64,000 nucleotides of DNA from an uncultured Lachnospira sp. (GTDB lineage: Bacteria > Bacillota > Clostridia > Lachnospirales > Lachnospiraceae), in assembly GCA_910589305.1 (NCBI GenBank), contig CAJUTV010000007.1:1-64000 (forward strand), in the 5' to 3' direction. Position 1 is the first letter of the stretch. The number at the start of each line of letters is the position of its first letter. Both the position numbers and the translations under genes were made by a program. Shown in pieces: positions 8,847 through 18,302 of this stretch. The notes beneath the pieces are model-generated. The model was not told where the DNA came from, ran no database searches, and saw only the letters and a program-made list of their open reading frames with translations.

Positions 8847-10064
8847 TCAAGGAAGTTTTATTACTTGACCAATATATAATTTATTTATATCGTCTATATT
8901 ATTATAATCTGCTACAACTTGTACTTTATCAATATTTCCATAATATGATTTACAAATACTTATAATAGTGTCACCTTTTTTAACAACATATGACTGTGGT
9001 TCTGTTAATGACACTACGCTTGTCTGCTTTGTCTCATCATTATTTTTAGTTGGTTCAGTGGGTTTTGTATTTTGTGTAGGCTTTGTAGTTTCTGTTTTTT
9101 GTGAAGTTTCAGATTGATTTGTACTGTCTGTTAACTTGGCAGTTTCAGATTGATTTGCATTACTAGGTGCAATAGAAGCTGTTGGAGTTGTTTTTTCAGA
9201 TGTATTTGATTTTGTTTCATATACAACATCTACAGGAACGATACCATCAGACATAACAGGTTGTGTTCCCTTATTATTTAAATTGGATACTTGTTGAACA
9301 ATTGTTGAAAGTGAATTATCTAATTTTTCCATTCTTTCATAATTTTGTACTAGATTAAATCCTATTACAACAATTGAAGCCATCGCAATAATACCAAAAA
9401 AATATGATGTGAAATTCCCTTTTCTTTTATACCGCATATTTTCTTTTTCTTGAATAATTGCCCGAATTGATTTTACAACATCATTGTCTTTGGGGTTTTC
9501 TATTGATTTCCTCTCCCCTGTTTCAAGCATATATTCCTGCATTTCGTAGTTTCTTTCATAAAAACATACATATCCGCTTTGTTTTTTTAGCCTGTCCTTT
9601 TCGTAAAGAAAAAAATTCATACTTCTTTCTTTATTATCAACAAGACATAATGTTTTTGTTCCGCTTAAAAAATTATTTTTATGAATTTTTGTAAGTTGTT
9701 TTATTTGCTCATTTGTTACCTCTGGCATTGCTGCAAACCAACCAACTATATGAAGTCCTGGAAAGAATTGGTCTATGTCCTGATATATACCTGCCCATAT
9801 TTCATCATTAAAATGTATTTCACCTGTAAATCTTGCTTTAATTACACCTTTTATAAATATGCAGCTTTCACTTTTATTTCGCATATTTTCTCCAAGTAAA
9901 ATTCCCGCTTGATTTTTGTCAGGTTTCTGGTGTGCAACAGAATTAATATATGTATATGCGTAATCTTCGATGTATATTTTTTTGTCAGAATCAACATCGC
10001 CAATTTGTTTAATATTCTTTGGCAACTTTATCTCTGACAACTCTCTGTTACCAGCATTACTCAT
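8847..10064 (-). CDS. LysM protein with MPN-like N-terminal domain and one membrane segment
   Basis: The 405 residues have three parts. Residues about 28-160 (KIYIEDYAYTYI, AGILLGE, IVGWFAAMP) look like a JAB/MPN fold but lack the HxH and D metal ligands. A single membrane segment lies at about 218-238. A Thr/Ser/Lys-rich linker leads to a C-terminal LysM domain (YVVKKGDTIISICKSYYG), which binds peptidoglycan. The ATG at 10064 with AGGTGG upstream is preferred over a TTG at 10085. Topology puts the MPN-like part inside and LysM outside. Function not recognised; the MPN assignment is my inference. Confidence 0.75.
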   Translation of the reverse strand: MSNAGNRELSEIKLPKNIKQIGDVDSDKKIYIEDYAYTYINSVAHQKPDKNQAGILLGENMRNKSESCIFIKGVIKARFTGEIHFNDEIWAGIYQDIDQFFPGLHIVGWFAAMPEVTNEQIKQLTKIHKNNFLSGTKTLCLVDNKERSMNFFLYEKDRLKKQSGYVCFYERNYEMQEYMLETGERKSIENPKDNDVVKSIRAIIQEKENMRYKRKGNFTSYFFGIIAMASIVVIGFNLVQNYERMEKLDNSLSTIVQQVSNLNNKGTQPVMSDGIVPVDVVYETKSNTSEKTTPTASIAPSNANQSETAKLTDSTNQSETSQKTETTKPTQNTKPTEPTKNNDETKQTSVVSLTEPQSYVVKKGDTIISICKSYYGNIDKVQVVADYNNIDDINKLYIGQVIKLP

Positions 10065-10239
10065 GTCACATTTCCACCTTTCCAAAAGTATTCATTGGGG
10101 ATAATAACACTTATAATTCAAAAATAATGGCGGAATTTGTCACAAATTACATAAAAGTTAAAAAAATTTTATTTTTTCATAAACAAAACTTTTACTCCTT
10201 ACAAATAATGTACTTTTTATGTATTTTTACATATATAAA

Positions 10240-10268
10240 ACAAACGCCTCTGAAGTATTACAGAGGCG
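10240..10268 (-). terminator. Rho-independent terminator
   Basis: Perfect 8-bp stem CGCCTCTG/CAGAGGCG (10245-10268) with an 8-base loop. On the minus strand it is followed by TTTGTTTTAT. It ends the transcript of the aconitase and coiled-coil genes and precedes the LysM gene. Confidence 0.85.
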
Positions 10269-10341
10269 CATAAACAACAGATACCATATTATATGTTCTT
10301 TTTTCACTTAACAAATATATCTTGTCTTGTAATGCCATAAA

Positions 10342-11433
10342 CTAATGTGTTTCTCTGTACATAGCAATTGCATTGGCTATAGTCTTAGCTTTTGTTGTTT
10401 TCATAATCGTTGCCAACTCTTTCAACTTTTCCACATTCATAAATTCTTTTCCCAGATATGCTTCATAGTTTGTAGATATATATGCTCTTTGTTCCTTAAT
10501 AAGTGAATCTAACTTTTCCATATCTGAATCTGTTTTTGCCAAATCATCTCTTATGGCATCAATACTGCTTTTATATCGATTTTGTATATCCATAATAATA
10601 TCTTGTTTTGTAAAAGATTCAAACTCTTTTAAAGCAACTGTTTTTTTATTTTCTATATCAGAAATACTTTGATTGATTTCTTTTATTTTGCTATCATAGC
10701 TATCTAAACCATACATATCCTCATTTTTATCTGATTTAATTCCATTTTCAATCCTTTTAATTTTTTTGCCATTGCTTTTGATGTCCGACTTTAAATCTCT
10801 AACTTGAACAATGCTATCAATATGTGGAATTACCACTTTTGAATAGATGAATCTGCTTAAAAATGAGTGAATTACAATCAATACAAAATAATATATAACA
10901 TAGACAAACTTTGGTATTCCTTCAATAAAACATAAAGCACCTGGAATGACTGCATAAAAAACAGCTAATAAAACAAAATATAAAAGTCCATCTATCAATC
11001 CATCACTGCAAAAAATTGAAAAAAACAATCGTTTGCTACAAAAAGCAGGTATTCCTTCATTTCTGTACAAATTTTTTATTTTATTTTTTAAGGCTTCATT
11101 ATCATCTCTTAGCGCAACCGTTTCCTTATCAATTCTTTTGCGAACTCCTGCAATTTTAGCCTTATCTCGCTGACTTTGCACTTCTTTAAGCTTCTTTTGC
11201 TCTTCTAATATAGATTTATTGTAGCCTTCACTTACAGAATCTATGCCTTCCTTTAGCTTTGCAGCAATTTCATTTTTTATGTCCTTTTCGGCAGCTTCAA
11301 TATTATTTGAAAGTTCTCTTGACATATCGGAAAGCCGCCCTCGTTTTGCTACTGCACTACTATGTTCATTAATATTTGCAATTATTTCCTCAAGCACAAC
11401 AATGTCGCCTTCAAGTATATTTTGCTCTGCCAT
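10342..11433 (-). CDS. Coiled-coil membrane protein of unknown function
   Basis: A 363-residue protein I do not recognise. About 130 residues of charged coiled coil at the N-terminus are followed by a hydrophobic stretch with two or three membrane segments (about 145-210: LLYFVLLAVFYAVIPGAL, YVIYYFVLIVIHSFL) and a second coiled coil (about 215-340). It starts 17 bases after the aconitase-family gene and shares its terminator at 10240, so they are co-transcribed. A coiled coil on both sides of a membrane hairpin suggests a scaffold on the cytoplasmic face. No enzymatic motif. Confidence 0.75.
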   Translation of the reverse strand: MAEQNILEGDIVVLEEIIANINEHSSAVAKRGRLSDMSRELSNNIEAAEKDIKNEIAAKLKEGIDSVSEGYNKSILEEQKKLKEVQSQRDKAKIAGVRKRIDKETVALRDDNEALKNKIKNLYRNEGIPAFCSKRLFFSIFCSDGLIDGLLYFVLLAVFYAVIPGALCFIEGIPKFVYVIYYFVLIVIHSFLSRFIYSKVVIPHIDSIVQVRDLKSDIKSNGKKIKRIENGIKSDKNEDMYGLDSYDSKIKEINQSISDIENKKTVALKEFESFTKQDIIMDIQNRYKSSIDAIRDDLAKTDSDMEKLDSLIKEQRAYISTNYEAYLGKEFMNVEKLKELATIMKTTKAKTIANAIAMYRETH

Positions 11434-11449
11434 ATTTCTCTTATTACTC

Positions 11450-13741
11450 CTAATTATTCTTGTAGAAGTTAATCAGACAGCCATCAAGAATTATTTTTCT
11501 CTCGTCGTCTGTAAGTTCATCCATCTTCAACTCAATTTCTTTCATATCTTTATTGACAACATAAGCCTTCATTTTAAGTTGTTTATCCTGAATCATCTTT
11601 TTAATATTTGGTATAAAAATATAATCGCCATTTTCAAATGGAAGGTCTCCCTTATCAATAATAAATGGAAGCATACCCCAATTAATCAAATTAGAACGAT
11701 ATCTTTTTGTAGCATATTCATGTGCAATATTTGCCCAGCCGCCAAGTACTTTTTGACAAGATGCTGCCTGCTCACGCGCTGAACCATCACCTGGTTTTAC
11801 AGCAAATATGGTACTTCCTATACCAACATTTTCTTTTGAAATTTCATATGTTTCTTTAATTTTATTCATGATATCACGGAGCTCTGGGAGTGCTTCTTTC
11901 ATACATTCTCCTGCTTCTCTTGCCTTTTCTGCTTTTTGTACTTCCTTAGCTCGTCCAACATAAGCAGGGTCTTTTCTTGATAAAGCAAATTCTGCAAGCC
12001 CTAATGGATTTGAACGATATGAAGAAGTTTCACCCGATGGAATCAGCTCATCTGTTGTTGTTACAGGATCATGTATTTCTGACACTACTTTTATAATTAA
12101 ATTTTCTGGCAATTCTACCATCTGTGGCCAATCTTTAATATTTGGTCCAAACTGAATTTCTTGATTGGTATCTGCCACTCCCTTGCTGTCAAACACTCTA
12201 TTTTCATATATTGATTTATCAAAATGATACGTTGGACCTGTAAATTCTACATCCATATCTGTTGCCGCTGTAAGATATCCTTTGTTTGCCGCTGTTGCTG
12301 CAATCGAACGGGCATCCATCAATGCAACAGATGAAATTTGTCCTTGCTGCAACTTAGAACCCTCTCTATTAGGGAAATTTCTTGTAGAATGTCGAATTGA
12401 AAAAGCATTGTTTGCTGGTGTATCACCTGCTCCAAAACAAGGACCACAAAATGCAGTCTTAACAATAGCACCTGTGCTAATCAAATCAGCCAATTTTCCA
12501 TTTTTTGCAAGTTCCATATATATAGGTGTGCTTGCCGGGTACACACTTAAGGTAAATTCATCAGAACCAATCGATTTCCCTTTCAGAATATCAGCAGCAG
12601 CACATATATTTTCAAAACCACCACCTGCACAACCTGCAATAATACCTTGGTCAACATAAAGTTTTCCATCTCTTACTTTATTTGTCAATTTATAGTCAAT
12701 AGCTCCATCAAGGCTCACCATCGCTTTTTTCTCAACATCATGTAATATATCCATAAGATTACTATTAACTTCTTCTATTGTATACGTATTACTTGGGTGA
12801 AATGGCATTGCAATCATTGGCTTTATTTTACTTAAATCTACATACACAACACCATCATAATAAGCAACATTACCTGGTTTTAACTCTTTATAACTATCTG
12901 TTCTTCCATGAATATCATAAAACTCTTTTATCTTATCATCGGTCTGCCATATTGATGAAAGACAAGTCGTCTCTGTTGTCATTACATCAATGCCGATTCT
13001 AAAATCTGCACTAAGATTAGAAACACCTGGTCCAACAAACTCCATAACCTTATTTTTCACATAACCATTGCTAAATACAGCACCAATAATTGCCAATGCA
13101 ACGTCCTGAGGACCAACACCTTTAGCTGGCTCTCCTTTTAGATATATAGCAATAACCTCTGGCATATTAATATCATAAGTTTTATTTAAAAGTTGTTTTA
13201 CAAGTTCTGGACCACCTTCACCCATCGCCATTGTTCCAAGTGCACCATATCGTGTATGACTGTCTGAGCCTAATATCATCTTACCGCCTTCTGCTAACAT
13301 CTCTCTAGCATATTGATGAATAACAGCCTGATGCGGAGGAACATACACTCCTCCATATTTCTTTGCACAAGTCAAACCAAACATATGGTCATCTTCATTA
13401 ATCGTGCCTCCTACTGCACATAAGCTGTTATGACAATTTGTCAAAACATATGGAATAGGGAATTTTTCAAGCCCTGATGCACGTGCTGTCTGAATAATGC
13501 CCACAAAAGTAATATCATGTGAAGTCATTTTATCAAACTTAATTTTAAGCTTTTCCATATTACCTGATGTATTATGATTTTCAAGTATCTTATATGCAAT
13601 TGTATTCTTTGCAGCTTCTTCTTTTGTTGGCACTACATCAACCTTATTTGCTAACGCTCCCTGAGCTGCTGCTTCCTCAACTACGATATCCATTCCATTA
13701 ATAAGATATGCGCCGCCTTTACTTAAATCAATATCAACCAT
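11450..13741 (-). CDS. Aconitase-family hydratase
   Basis: [4Fe-4S] hydro-lyase of 763 residues. Seen: GSDSHTRYGALG, the cluster cysteines in IAGCAGGGFE and FCGPCFGAGD, then the swivel domain with GDGSAREQAA and a serine/arginine-containing SNLINWGMLPF. This is the layout of aconitate hydratase, and the close match in motif order supports citrate/isocitrate interconversion, but paralogues called simply hydratase are common in Clostridia. Start ATG with GAGG 5-6 bases upstream. Followed by the coiled-coil membrane protein; no other citrate-cycle gene is near. Confidence 0.88.
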   Translation of the reverse strand: MVDIDLSKGGAYLINGMDIVVEEAAAQGALANKVDVVPTKEEAAKNTIAYKILENHNTSGNMEKLKIKFDKMTSHDITFVGIIQTARASGLEKFPIPYVLTNCHNSLCAVGGTINEDDHMFGLTCAKKYGGVYVPPHQAVIHQYAREMLAEGGKMILGSDSHTRYGALGTMAMGEGGPELVKQLLNKTYDINMPEVIAIYLKGEPAKGVGPQDVALAIIGAVFSNGYVKNKVMEFVGPGVSNLSADFRIGIDVMTTETTCLSSIWQTDDKIKEFYDIHGRTDSYKELKPGNVAYYDGVVYVDLSKIKPMIAMPFHPSNTYTIEEVNSNLMDILHDVEKKAMVSLDGAIDYKLTNKVRDGKLYVDQGIIAGCAGGGFENICAAADILKGKSIGSDEFTLSVYPASTPIYMELAKNGKLADLISTGAIVKTAFCGPCFGAGDTPANNAFSIRHSTRNFPNREGSKLQQGQISSVALMDARSIAATAANKGYLTAATDMDVEFTGPTYHFDKSIYENRVFDSKGVADTNQEIQFGPNIKDWPQMVELPENLIIKVVSEIHDPVTTTDELIPSGETSSYRSNPLGLAEFALSRKDPAYVGRAKEVQKAEKAREAGECMKEALPELRDIMNKIKETYEISKENVGIGSTIFAVKPGDGSAREQAASCQKVLGGWANIAHEYATKRYRSNLINWGMLPFIIDKGDLPFENGDYIFIPNIKKMIQDKQLKMKAYVVNKDMKEIELKMDELTDDERKIILDGCLINFYKNN

Positions 13742-13770
13742 TATTTACCTCATTTCTGTCTAAGACTCTT

Positions 13771-14190
13771 TTACTTTATCTTTTCTGATATTAACACTTT
13801 TAATTGCTCTATTGTTTTATCGTCAATTTTTCCAGGCATCCACTCCACATGAACATTATCACCTTTATATCTTGGTATAATGTGCATATGAAAATGAAAT
13901 ACTGTCTGACCTGCTGCCTCGCCATTATTTTGAACAATATTTAATCCATCTATATGTAATGATTCTTTCATTGCCTTTGCAATCTTAACTGCTACTTGAA
14001 ATATATGTGATGCAGTATTATCATCCAATGAATAAATATTATCATAATGTTCTTTTGGCAAAACTAGGACATGTCCTTTTGATGCTGGACTGACATCAAA
14101 TATAACTTTCACTACATCATCTTCATAAAGATGGTTTGTTGGTATAATACCATTAGCCAACTTACAGAATATACAATCATCCTTTTTCAT
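13771..14190 (-). CDS. HIT family nucleotide hydrolase
   Basis: Histidine-triad protein, 139 residues from the ATG at 14190 (GGAGG 5 bases upstream; the in-frame ATG four codons earlier has no site). The catalytic triad is HFHMH at 99-103, followed by IIPR. An N-terminal CIFC (C6, C9) is the usual metal-binding pair with downstream histidines. Family members hydrolyse purine nucleoside phosphoramidates such as AMP-lysine; likely HinT-like. Located behind and on the same strand as the aconitase gene, 29 bases upstream. Confidence 0.93.
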   Translation of the reverse strand: MKKDDCIFCKLANGIIPTNHLYEDDVVKVIFDVSPASKGHVLVLPKEHYDNIYSLDDNTASHIFQVAVKIAKAMKESLHIDGLNIVQNNGEAAGQTVFHFHMHIIPRYKGDNVHVEWMPGKIDDKTIEQLKVLISEKIK

Positions 14191-14321
14191 AAAAGCCTCC
14201 ATTCTAAATCATTATATTTACAATACTTCAAAACAAGTATATACTCTCAAATATAATAACTTAAAAATGGAATGATAGCAATAATAAAGTAATAAATCAA
14301 ATTAAGAAAGGAACTTTACTA

Positions 14322-15029
14322 ATGACACCAAAAGATTATAAAACATTGAGTATTGCCTCACATGAAATTATGAATAGACTGTCATTTATAGGAAGTGCAT
14401 ATCAGTACATCAGTGCACGATATCCTGAATCAAAAGAGTTCAAATTTTGGACTATTATGGGTGATTCTATTGGTGAACTAAACACACTAATGAAACGTAC
14501 TTCAATATGCAGACATTGTGCATTTCCAGAAAAAAGTACCATCTCTTTAAAACAACTCCTTGACAATTTAAAAACAGCTCCAAACACTTGTCTAACAACT
14601 TGTCTTCATCCTTTTGATATTGTATGTCACTGTGATAAAGATGTTTTAATCAATGTAGATAGCGAACAACTTACCATTGCACTTTGTGAAATTATTATGA
14701 ATGGCGCTGAAGCTAGCAATTTTGCTACAGTATATATTGATGTATCTATCCAAAATAATGATATTTATATTGTTATTTCTAATTCAGGTAATCTCCCCAA
14801 CATACAATTACCTCAAACAATTAATCAAGATGACAACATATATTATTCTCCTGATGATATTAATATTTTATCAGAAGCATTTTATACAACAAAACCTGAA
14901 CACTTTGGATTAGGTTTATATATTGCAAACTCTGTTATAAGCAGACATAATGGCACACTAAACATTAGTCAAGATGATAAAAATACATATGTTCATATTC
15001 AACTTCATGCAATTTGTACCCTTACATAA
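14322..15029 (+). CDS. Histidine-kinase-like ATPase without sensor domain
   Basis: A 235-residue cytoplasmic protein. The N-terminus holds an H-box-like helix (ASHEIMNRLSFIGS, H13 or H14), the C-terminal half a GHKL ATPase fold with an N box (LCEIIMNGAEAS) and a G box (FGLGLYIANSVISRHNG). There is no membrane segment, sensor or receiver domain. The only plus-strand gene for many kb, flanked by minus-strand genes and with no response regulator nearby. It could act as an orphan kinase or as an Spo0B-like phosphotransferase. ATG start with AAAGGA upstream. A bidirectional hairpin lies right after. Confidence 0.8.
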   Translation: MTPKDYKTLSIASHEIMNRLSFIGSAYQYISARYPESKEFKFWTIMGDSIGELNTLMKRTSICRHCAFPEKSTISLKQLLDNLKTAPNTCLTTCLHPFDIVCHCDKDVLINVDSEQLTIALCEIIMNGAEASNFATVYIDVSIQNNDIYIVISNSGNLPNIQLPQTINQDDNIYYSPDDINILSEAFYTTKPEHFGLGLYIANSVISRHNGTLNISQDDKNTYVHIQLHAICTLT

Positions 15030-15042
15030 TTTCTTTACTAAA

Positions 15043-15086
15043 ACAGACAAGTCTAACATTGCTTAACAAATATAAGGCTTGTCTGT
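15043..15086. terminator. Hairpin between convergent genes, probable bidirectional terminator
   Basis: Perfect 9-bp stem ACAGACAAG (15043-15051) and CTTGTCTGT (15078-15086) with a 26-base loop, between the stop codons of two convergent genes. The minus-strand side runs into TTTTAGT. The large loop makes it less typical. Confidence 0.55.
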
Positions 15087-15104
15087 TGTCAATCAAAAAT
15101 AAAT

Positions 15105-16091
15105 TTAAAATGAAAATAATTCATCAAGCATTCTTAAACTTCTAAAATCGCCTTTTGCAGTTATATCGCCTGTCATAAACGCTCTATGAAATGTGATTTT
15201 TCCTTGTATGATACTGTCAAAAGTAGTTTTATTTAATTTTGCAATGATATCTGCATTTTTATTTTCTCCAAAATCTACAGATAAATCATCATGGTTAACA
15301 TCCATTCTAATCACTTTATCTTTGTCACTAATTATAAATGTATATGCTCCAACAAAATTTAATCCTAAAACAAAATGATTTAAAAAAGCATTAATATAAT
15401 AATCATCTCCACCATTTTCTTGGTCATTTAACATTTCTTTATAAATAGATGATAAGGATTCAATATCTTGCTTTTGTGTTTTTACAAATTCATCATTTGA
15501 TGCATATTTTGATAATTGTTCACTTTCTTGAGGTGTAAATCGAACAACATCTTTCATTACTTTATTTTTAATGGATTGATTGCTTGAAGGCAGAATATCC
15601 TTTTTTTGTGAGATTGTCCTATAAATATTTTCTGCATAATTTTCTATTATCATGGAATATTTTTCATTAAATTCAAACTCTGTTGTATCATCAACATATG
15701 CACTCATTCCAAAAGTAGCTCTTCCTCCTATAATCTCCCACGAATTTGTTAAACTTAAAAGCACATCTTTTTCACCATACGTTTTTGATGTCACAATAGG
15801 AAACATATATATATTACTAATTTTACTCTTATCTGCATACAACCAGCAAGAGTCCAAAAACATCTGCATATATCCTCCCATACCTAACCATTCTACAGTA
15901 GTAGCTAAAATCACTCCATTTGCATCTGTCACTGTTTGTGATAATGCTGTAATTTGGCTTTTTTCTTCATAAAGATTATATCGTTCTACAGTTACATTTA
16001 ATTCGTCTAAAACGTCTTGAATTTTATCTAAAACACATAAAGTCGGGTCATCCACAATTCCTCTTCCACCATAATATATATTAATTTTCAT
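15105..16091 (-). CDS. Flavodoxin-like / SCP2-like two-domain protein
   Basis: 328 residues in two parts. Residues 1-170 have a flavodoxin-like fold: INIYYGG at the N-terminus, VTDANGVILATTVEWLGMGG typical of NADPH-dependent FMN reductase-like loops. Residues about 215-328 (LNHFVLGLNFVGAYTFIISD through TGDITAKGDFRSLRMLDELF) resemble the SCP2 lipid-binding fold in their short beta strands, the ITFHRAFMTGDITAKGD loop and the terminal helix. Probably an electron-transfer or lipid-linked accessory protein. Substrate unknown. It stands alone between convergent and Tad genes. Confidence 0.7.
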   Translation of the reverse strand: MKINIYYGGRGIVDDPTLCVLDKIQDVLDELNVTVERYNLYEEKSQITALSQTVTDANGVILATTVEWLGMGGYMQMFLDSCWLYADKSKISNIYMFPIVTSKTYGEKDVLLSLTNSWEIIGGRATFGMSAYVDDTTEFEFNEKYSMIIENYAENIYRTISQKKDILPSSNQSIKNKVMKDVVRFTPQESEQLSKYASNDEFVKTQKQDIESLSSIYKEMLNDQENGGDDYYINAFLNHFVLGLNFVGAYTFIISDKDKVIRMDVNHDDLSVDFGENKNADIIAKLNKTTFDSIIQGKITFHRAFMTGDITAKGDFRSLRMLDELFSF

Positions 16092-16162
16092 TATTTTACT
16101 CCTTATAGTGTTCGTTTAAATTATATATATAAATATAATCATACAGAATGAATATAGCATAA

Positions 16163-17575
16163 TTATGAAATCATTTCAACCTTATAAGGCAATGTCGAAA
16201 TAAGTACCAAATCATCTTTTTTTATCTCTTTTCGTTTATTCGCAATCAATCTTTCTCCATTTACATATGTTCCATTTGTAGAATTCATGTCCTCTATATA
16301 ATAAATATCTTCTATTTTCAAAATACACATATGAATATGGCTTACAATTTTACTATTGATTACATAATTGCAATGTTCAGACATACTTCCAACAATACAT
16401 GGTAACTTATCTATAACAATATCTTCTAAATTATCTTCTCCACAGTAGGTCATTTTTATATTTTTACTTTTACTGCTTTCTTTAAAATAATCAGATAATA
16501 ACATTGTATGTTCCATACTTTGACTATCATCATTAACAGAGCAATCAACAAGATTATTTGTTAAATCATTTTCTTTAAAATCATTTTTCATACTACAAGC
16601 AGTGTTATCTATTATATTATTATCTGTACTATTATCAATCCTATTACATGTTGTATTTGATGATATTGTAAAAGGCTGTTTGACACTTCTTTTATTCATT
16701 TTTATAAAAGTATAATCTGGTATTTTTGACAATACTACCAATAAAACAGCTAAGCACACACATACAACCATAGGAACAATTCCGCCATAAGGAAGAGGGA
16801 TAATTTCTGGTGCTAGTATTTTAACAACATTTAAAACAAATAAAACCACACCTATTCCTTTTATCATTGAAATTATATTTACTAAAGATTTATTTTTACA
16901 TTCTACTTCATCTTCAATGATTTCTTGTGGTATCTCTTTAATAATAATCTCGTCATTTTCATCGTCTGCACTTGTTTCATTACATTGAATAGATACATCT
17001 TCCTGCTCATATAATAAATCACTTATCTTTATCATATCATATTCATGCTGAATAATTTTTTGATATATCTGATATATTTTTACTACACTTTTTTTGTCAT
17101 ATTCATGGTCAAAATGCTCAATAATAAAATCAAACAATTCTTTAATATAATTATCAAACGATTGACTTAAATTTGATTCAAAATCCATTTCATTACATAT
17201 TGGAACATATGTAAACATTAATTTTTTATTTGTCAAATCAAGAAACAACATCTCTGGCGTAACCATTACTGAATCTAAATTCAACATATAATTATTAACA
17301 ATCTGTGCCATAGCTTCAAGACTATTTAAAATCAATTCAATATCTTTCATTTGCAATTTATTAAATTCATATAGTTTACAAAACTGCTGCTTTGAAGTAA
17401 CATTATAAAAATATATAGTTCTATTATTAATCGTCTTTATTGTTATTGGCAAAAAAATACTGATTTTATTATTCATTAACATTTTAATTTCATACTCGGC
17501 TTCTTCTGTAATATTACAAAATTCCATCTTCATATATCGTATATTATTTTCTTGTTCATATTGTACCTTATTCAT
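16163..17575 (-). CDS. FHA-domain membrane protein of the Tad locus (DUF6382-like)
   Basis: 470 residues. The N-terminal about 190 residues resemble the DUF6382 domain found with FHA domains in Firmicutes. Two membrane segments follow (about 235-255 and 262-285), then a low-complexity Asn/Asp/Ser/Thr linker and a C-terminal FHA domain with GSMSEHCNYVI, SHIHMCI and NSTNGTYVNG, the phosphothreonine-binding signature. Last gene of the Tad operon, 3 bases after the small TadE-like gene. Likely links pilus assembly to Ser/Thr kinase signalling; no kinase gene is nearby. Confidence 0.78.
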   Translation of the reverse strand: MNKVQYEQENNIRYMKMEFCNITEEAEYEIKMLMNNKISIFLPITIKTINNRTIYFYNVTSKQQFCKLYEFNKLQMKDIELILNSLEAMAQIVNNYMLNLDSVMVTPEMLFLDLTNKKLMFTYVPICNEMDFESNLSQSFDNYIKELFDFIIEHFDHEYDKKSVVKIYQIYQKIIQHEYDMIKISDLLYEQEDVSIQCNETSADDENDEIIIKEIPQEIIEDEVECKNKSLVNIISMIKGIGVVLFVLNVVKILAPEIIPLPYGGIVPMVVCVCLAVLLVVLSKIPDYTFIKMNKRSVKQPFTISSNTTCNRIDNSTDNNIIDNTACSMKNDFKENDLTNNLVDCSVNDDSQSMEHTMLLSDYFKESSKSKNIKMTYCGEDNLEDIVIDKLPCIVGSMSEHCNYVINSKIVSHIHMCILKIEDIYYIEDMNSTNGTYVNGERLIANKRKEIKKDDLVLISTLPYKVEMIS

Positions 17576-17577
17576 CT

Positions 17578-17805
17578 TTAATTCAATCCACTCCTTTGTT
17601 TTGACACTGCATGAATTAATCGTATCATATCCTCTTGATTATCATTTTTATTTTCTTGTAATTCCATATCTTTTCTAAACTGATTATAATTATTTTGAAC
17701 ACTTGCATGAACAGAGATACACAATAAAACAATACTCACTATAATAATTGTAAAAATTGAAATAATAACCGAATTTTCCACAGTAAACGATGCTTTTAAA
17801 CGCAT
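17578..17805 (-). CDS. Small TadE-like minor pseudopilin
   Basis: 75 residues. I choose the ATG at 17805 with GGGGG 7 bases upstream; the longer in-frame extension reads through the overlapping peptidase gene and is a shadow. The N-terminus MRLKASFTVENSVIIS is the TadE-type prepilin signature with a cleavable short positive leader and a glutamate near the start of the membrane helix, followed by one membrane segment and a short charged tail. It overlaps the preceding gene by 10 bases, so translation is probably coupled. Confidence 0.7.
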   Translation of the reverse strand: MRLKASFTVENSVIISIFTIIIVSIVLLCISVHASVQNNYNQFRKDMELQENKNDNQEDMIRLIHAVSKQRSGLN

Positions 17806-18221
17806 ATAATTGCCCCCAATGTACAAATACTTATATATGGTATAAAAGGAATTGTACTTTTTAATTGCACTTTTTTTCTTATATATAAAAAAAGATTTAC
17901 TACTGCTGCCAATGTTATCGCCATACCAAAAACAACCATTGAAAAAATTATTCCTTTCACACAATTCAATATAAAAATCACTAAAATATCTGCCATTCCA
18001 AAACATTTTGTCCCTGCATTTATCCACAATAAAATACAGAAAAACAATATCCCAATAATCATATGTTTCAATCCATATAAATTAAAAAAACAAGAATAGC
18101 TTATAGATATACAAATACAAATAATTAGTTCCCATAAACGAATGGACTTATGTCTTATATCTTCTATTGACAATAAGAACAAAATTACAATAAGAATAAC
18201 ATTTAATAAATAGTTCTCCAC
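17796..18221 (-). CDS. Second prepilin-peptidase-like protein (A24 family, variant motif)
   Basis: 141 residues, six hydrophobic segments. The two aspartates of the A24 peptidase family appear in IEDIRHKSI (D21) and in FGMADILV, where the usual GxGD is GMAD. The family of small A24 peptidases often lacks the methylation domain. Position within the Tad operon supports a role in pseudopilin processing, but the changed motif leaves activity uncertain. A second, canonical peptidase gene is at 25755-26267. Overlaps the next gene by 10 bases. Confidence 0.75.
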   Translation of the reverse strand: MENYLLNVILIVILFLLSIEDIRHKSIRLWELIICICISISYSCFFNLYGLKHMIIGILFFCILLWINAGTKCFGMADILVIFILNCVKGIIFSMVVFGMAITLAAVVNLFLYIRKKVQLKSTIPFIPYISICTLGAIICV

Positions 18222-18302
18222 AATATCTAATTTAGCCTCCTTTTAACTGTTTTATATTTTCTGTATTGAATCCTTTACAAACAATCAATAAAATATAAAT
18301 CA

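Noticed and set aside
17806..18027. Long N-terminal extension of the small TadE-like gene
   Set aside because: It is the overlapping frame of the peptidase gene; ATG 17805 has its own GGGGG site.
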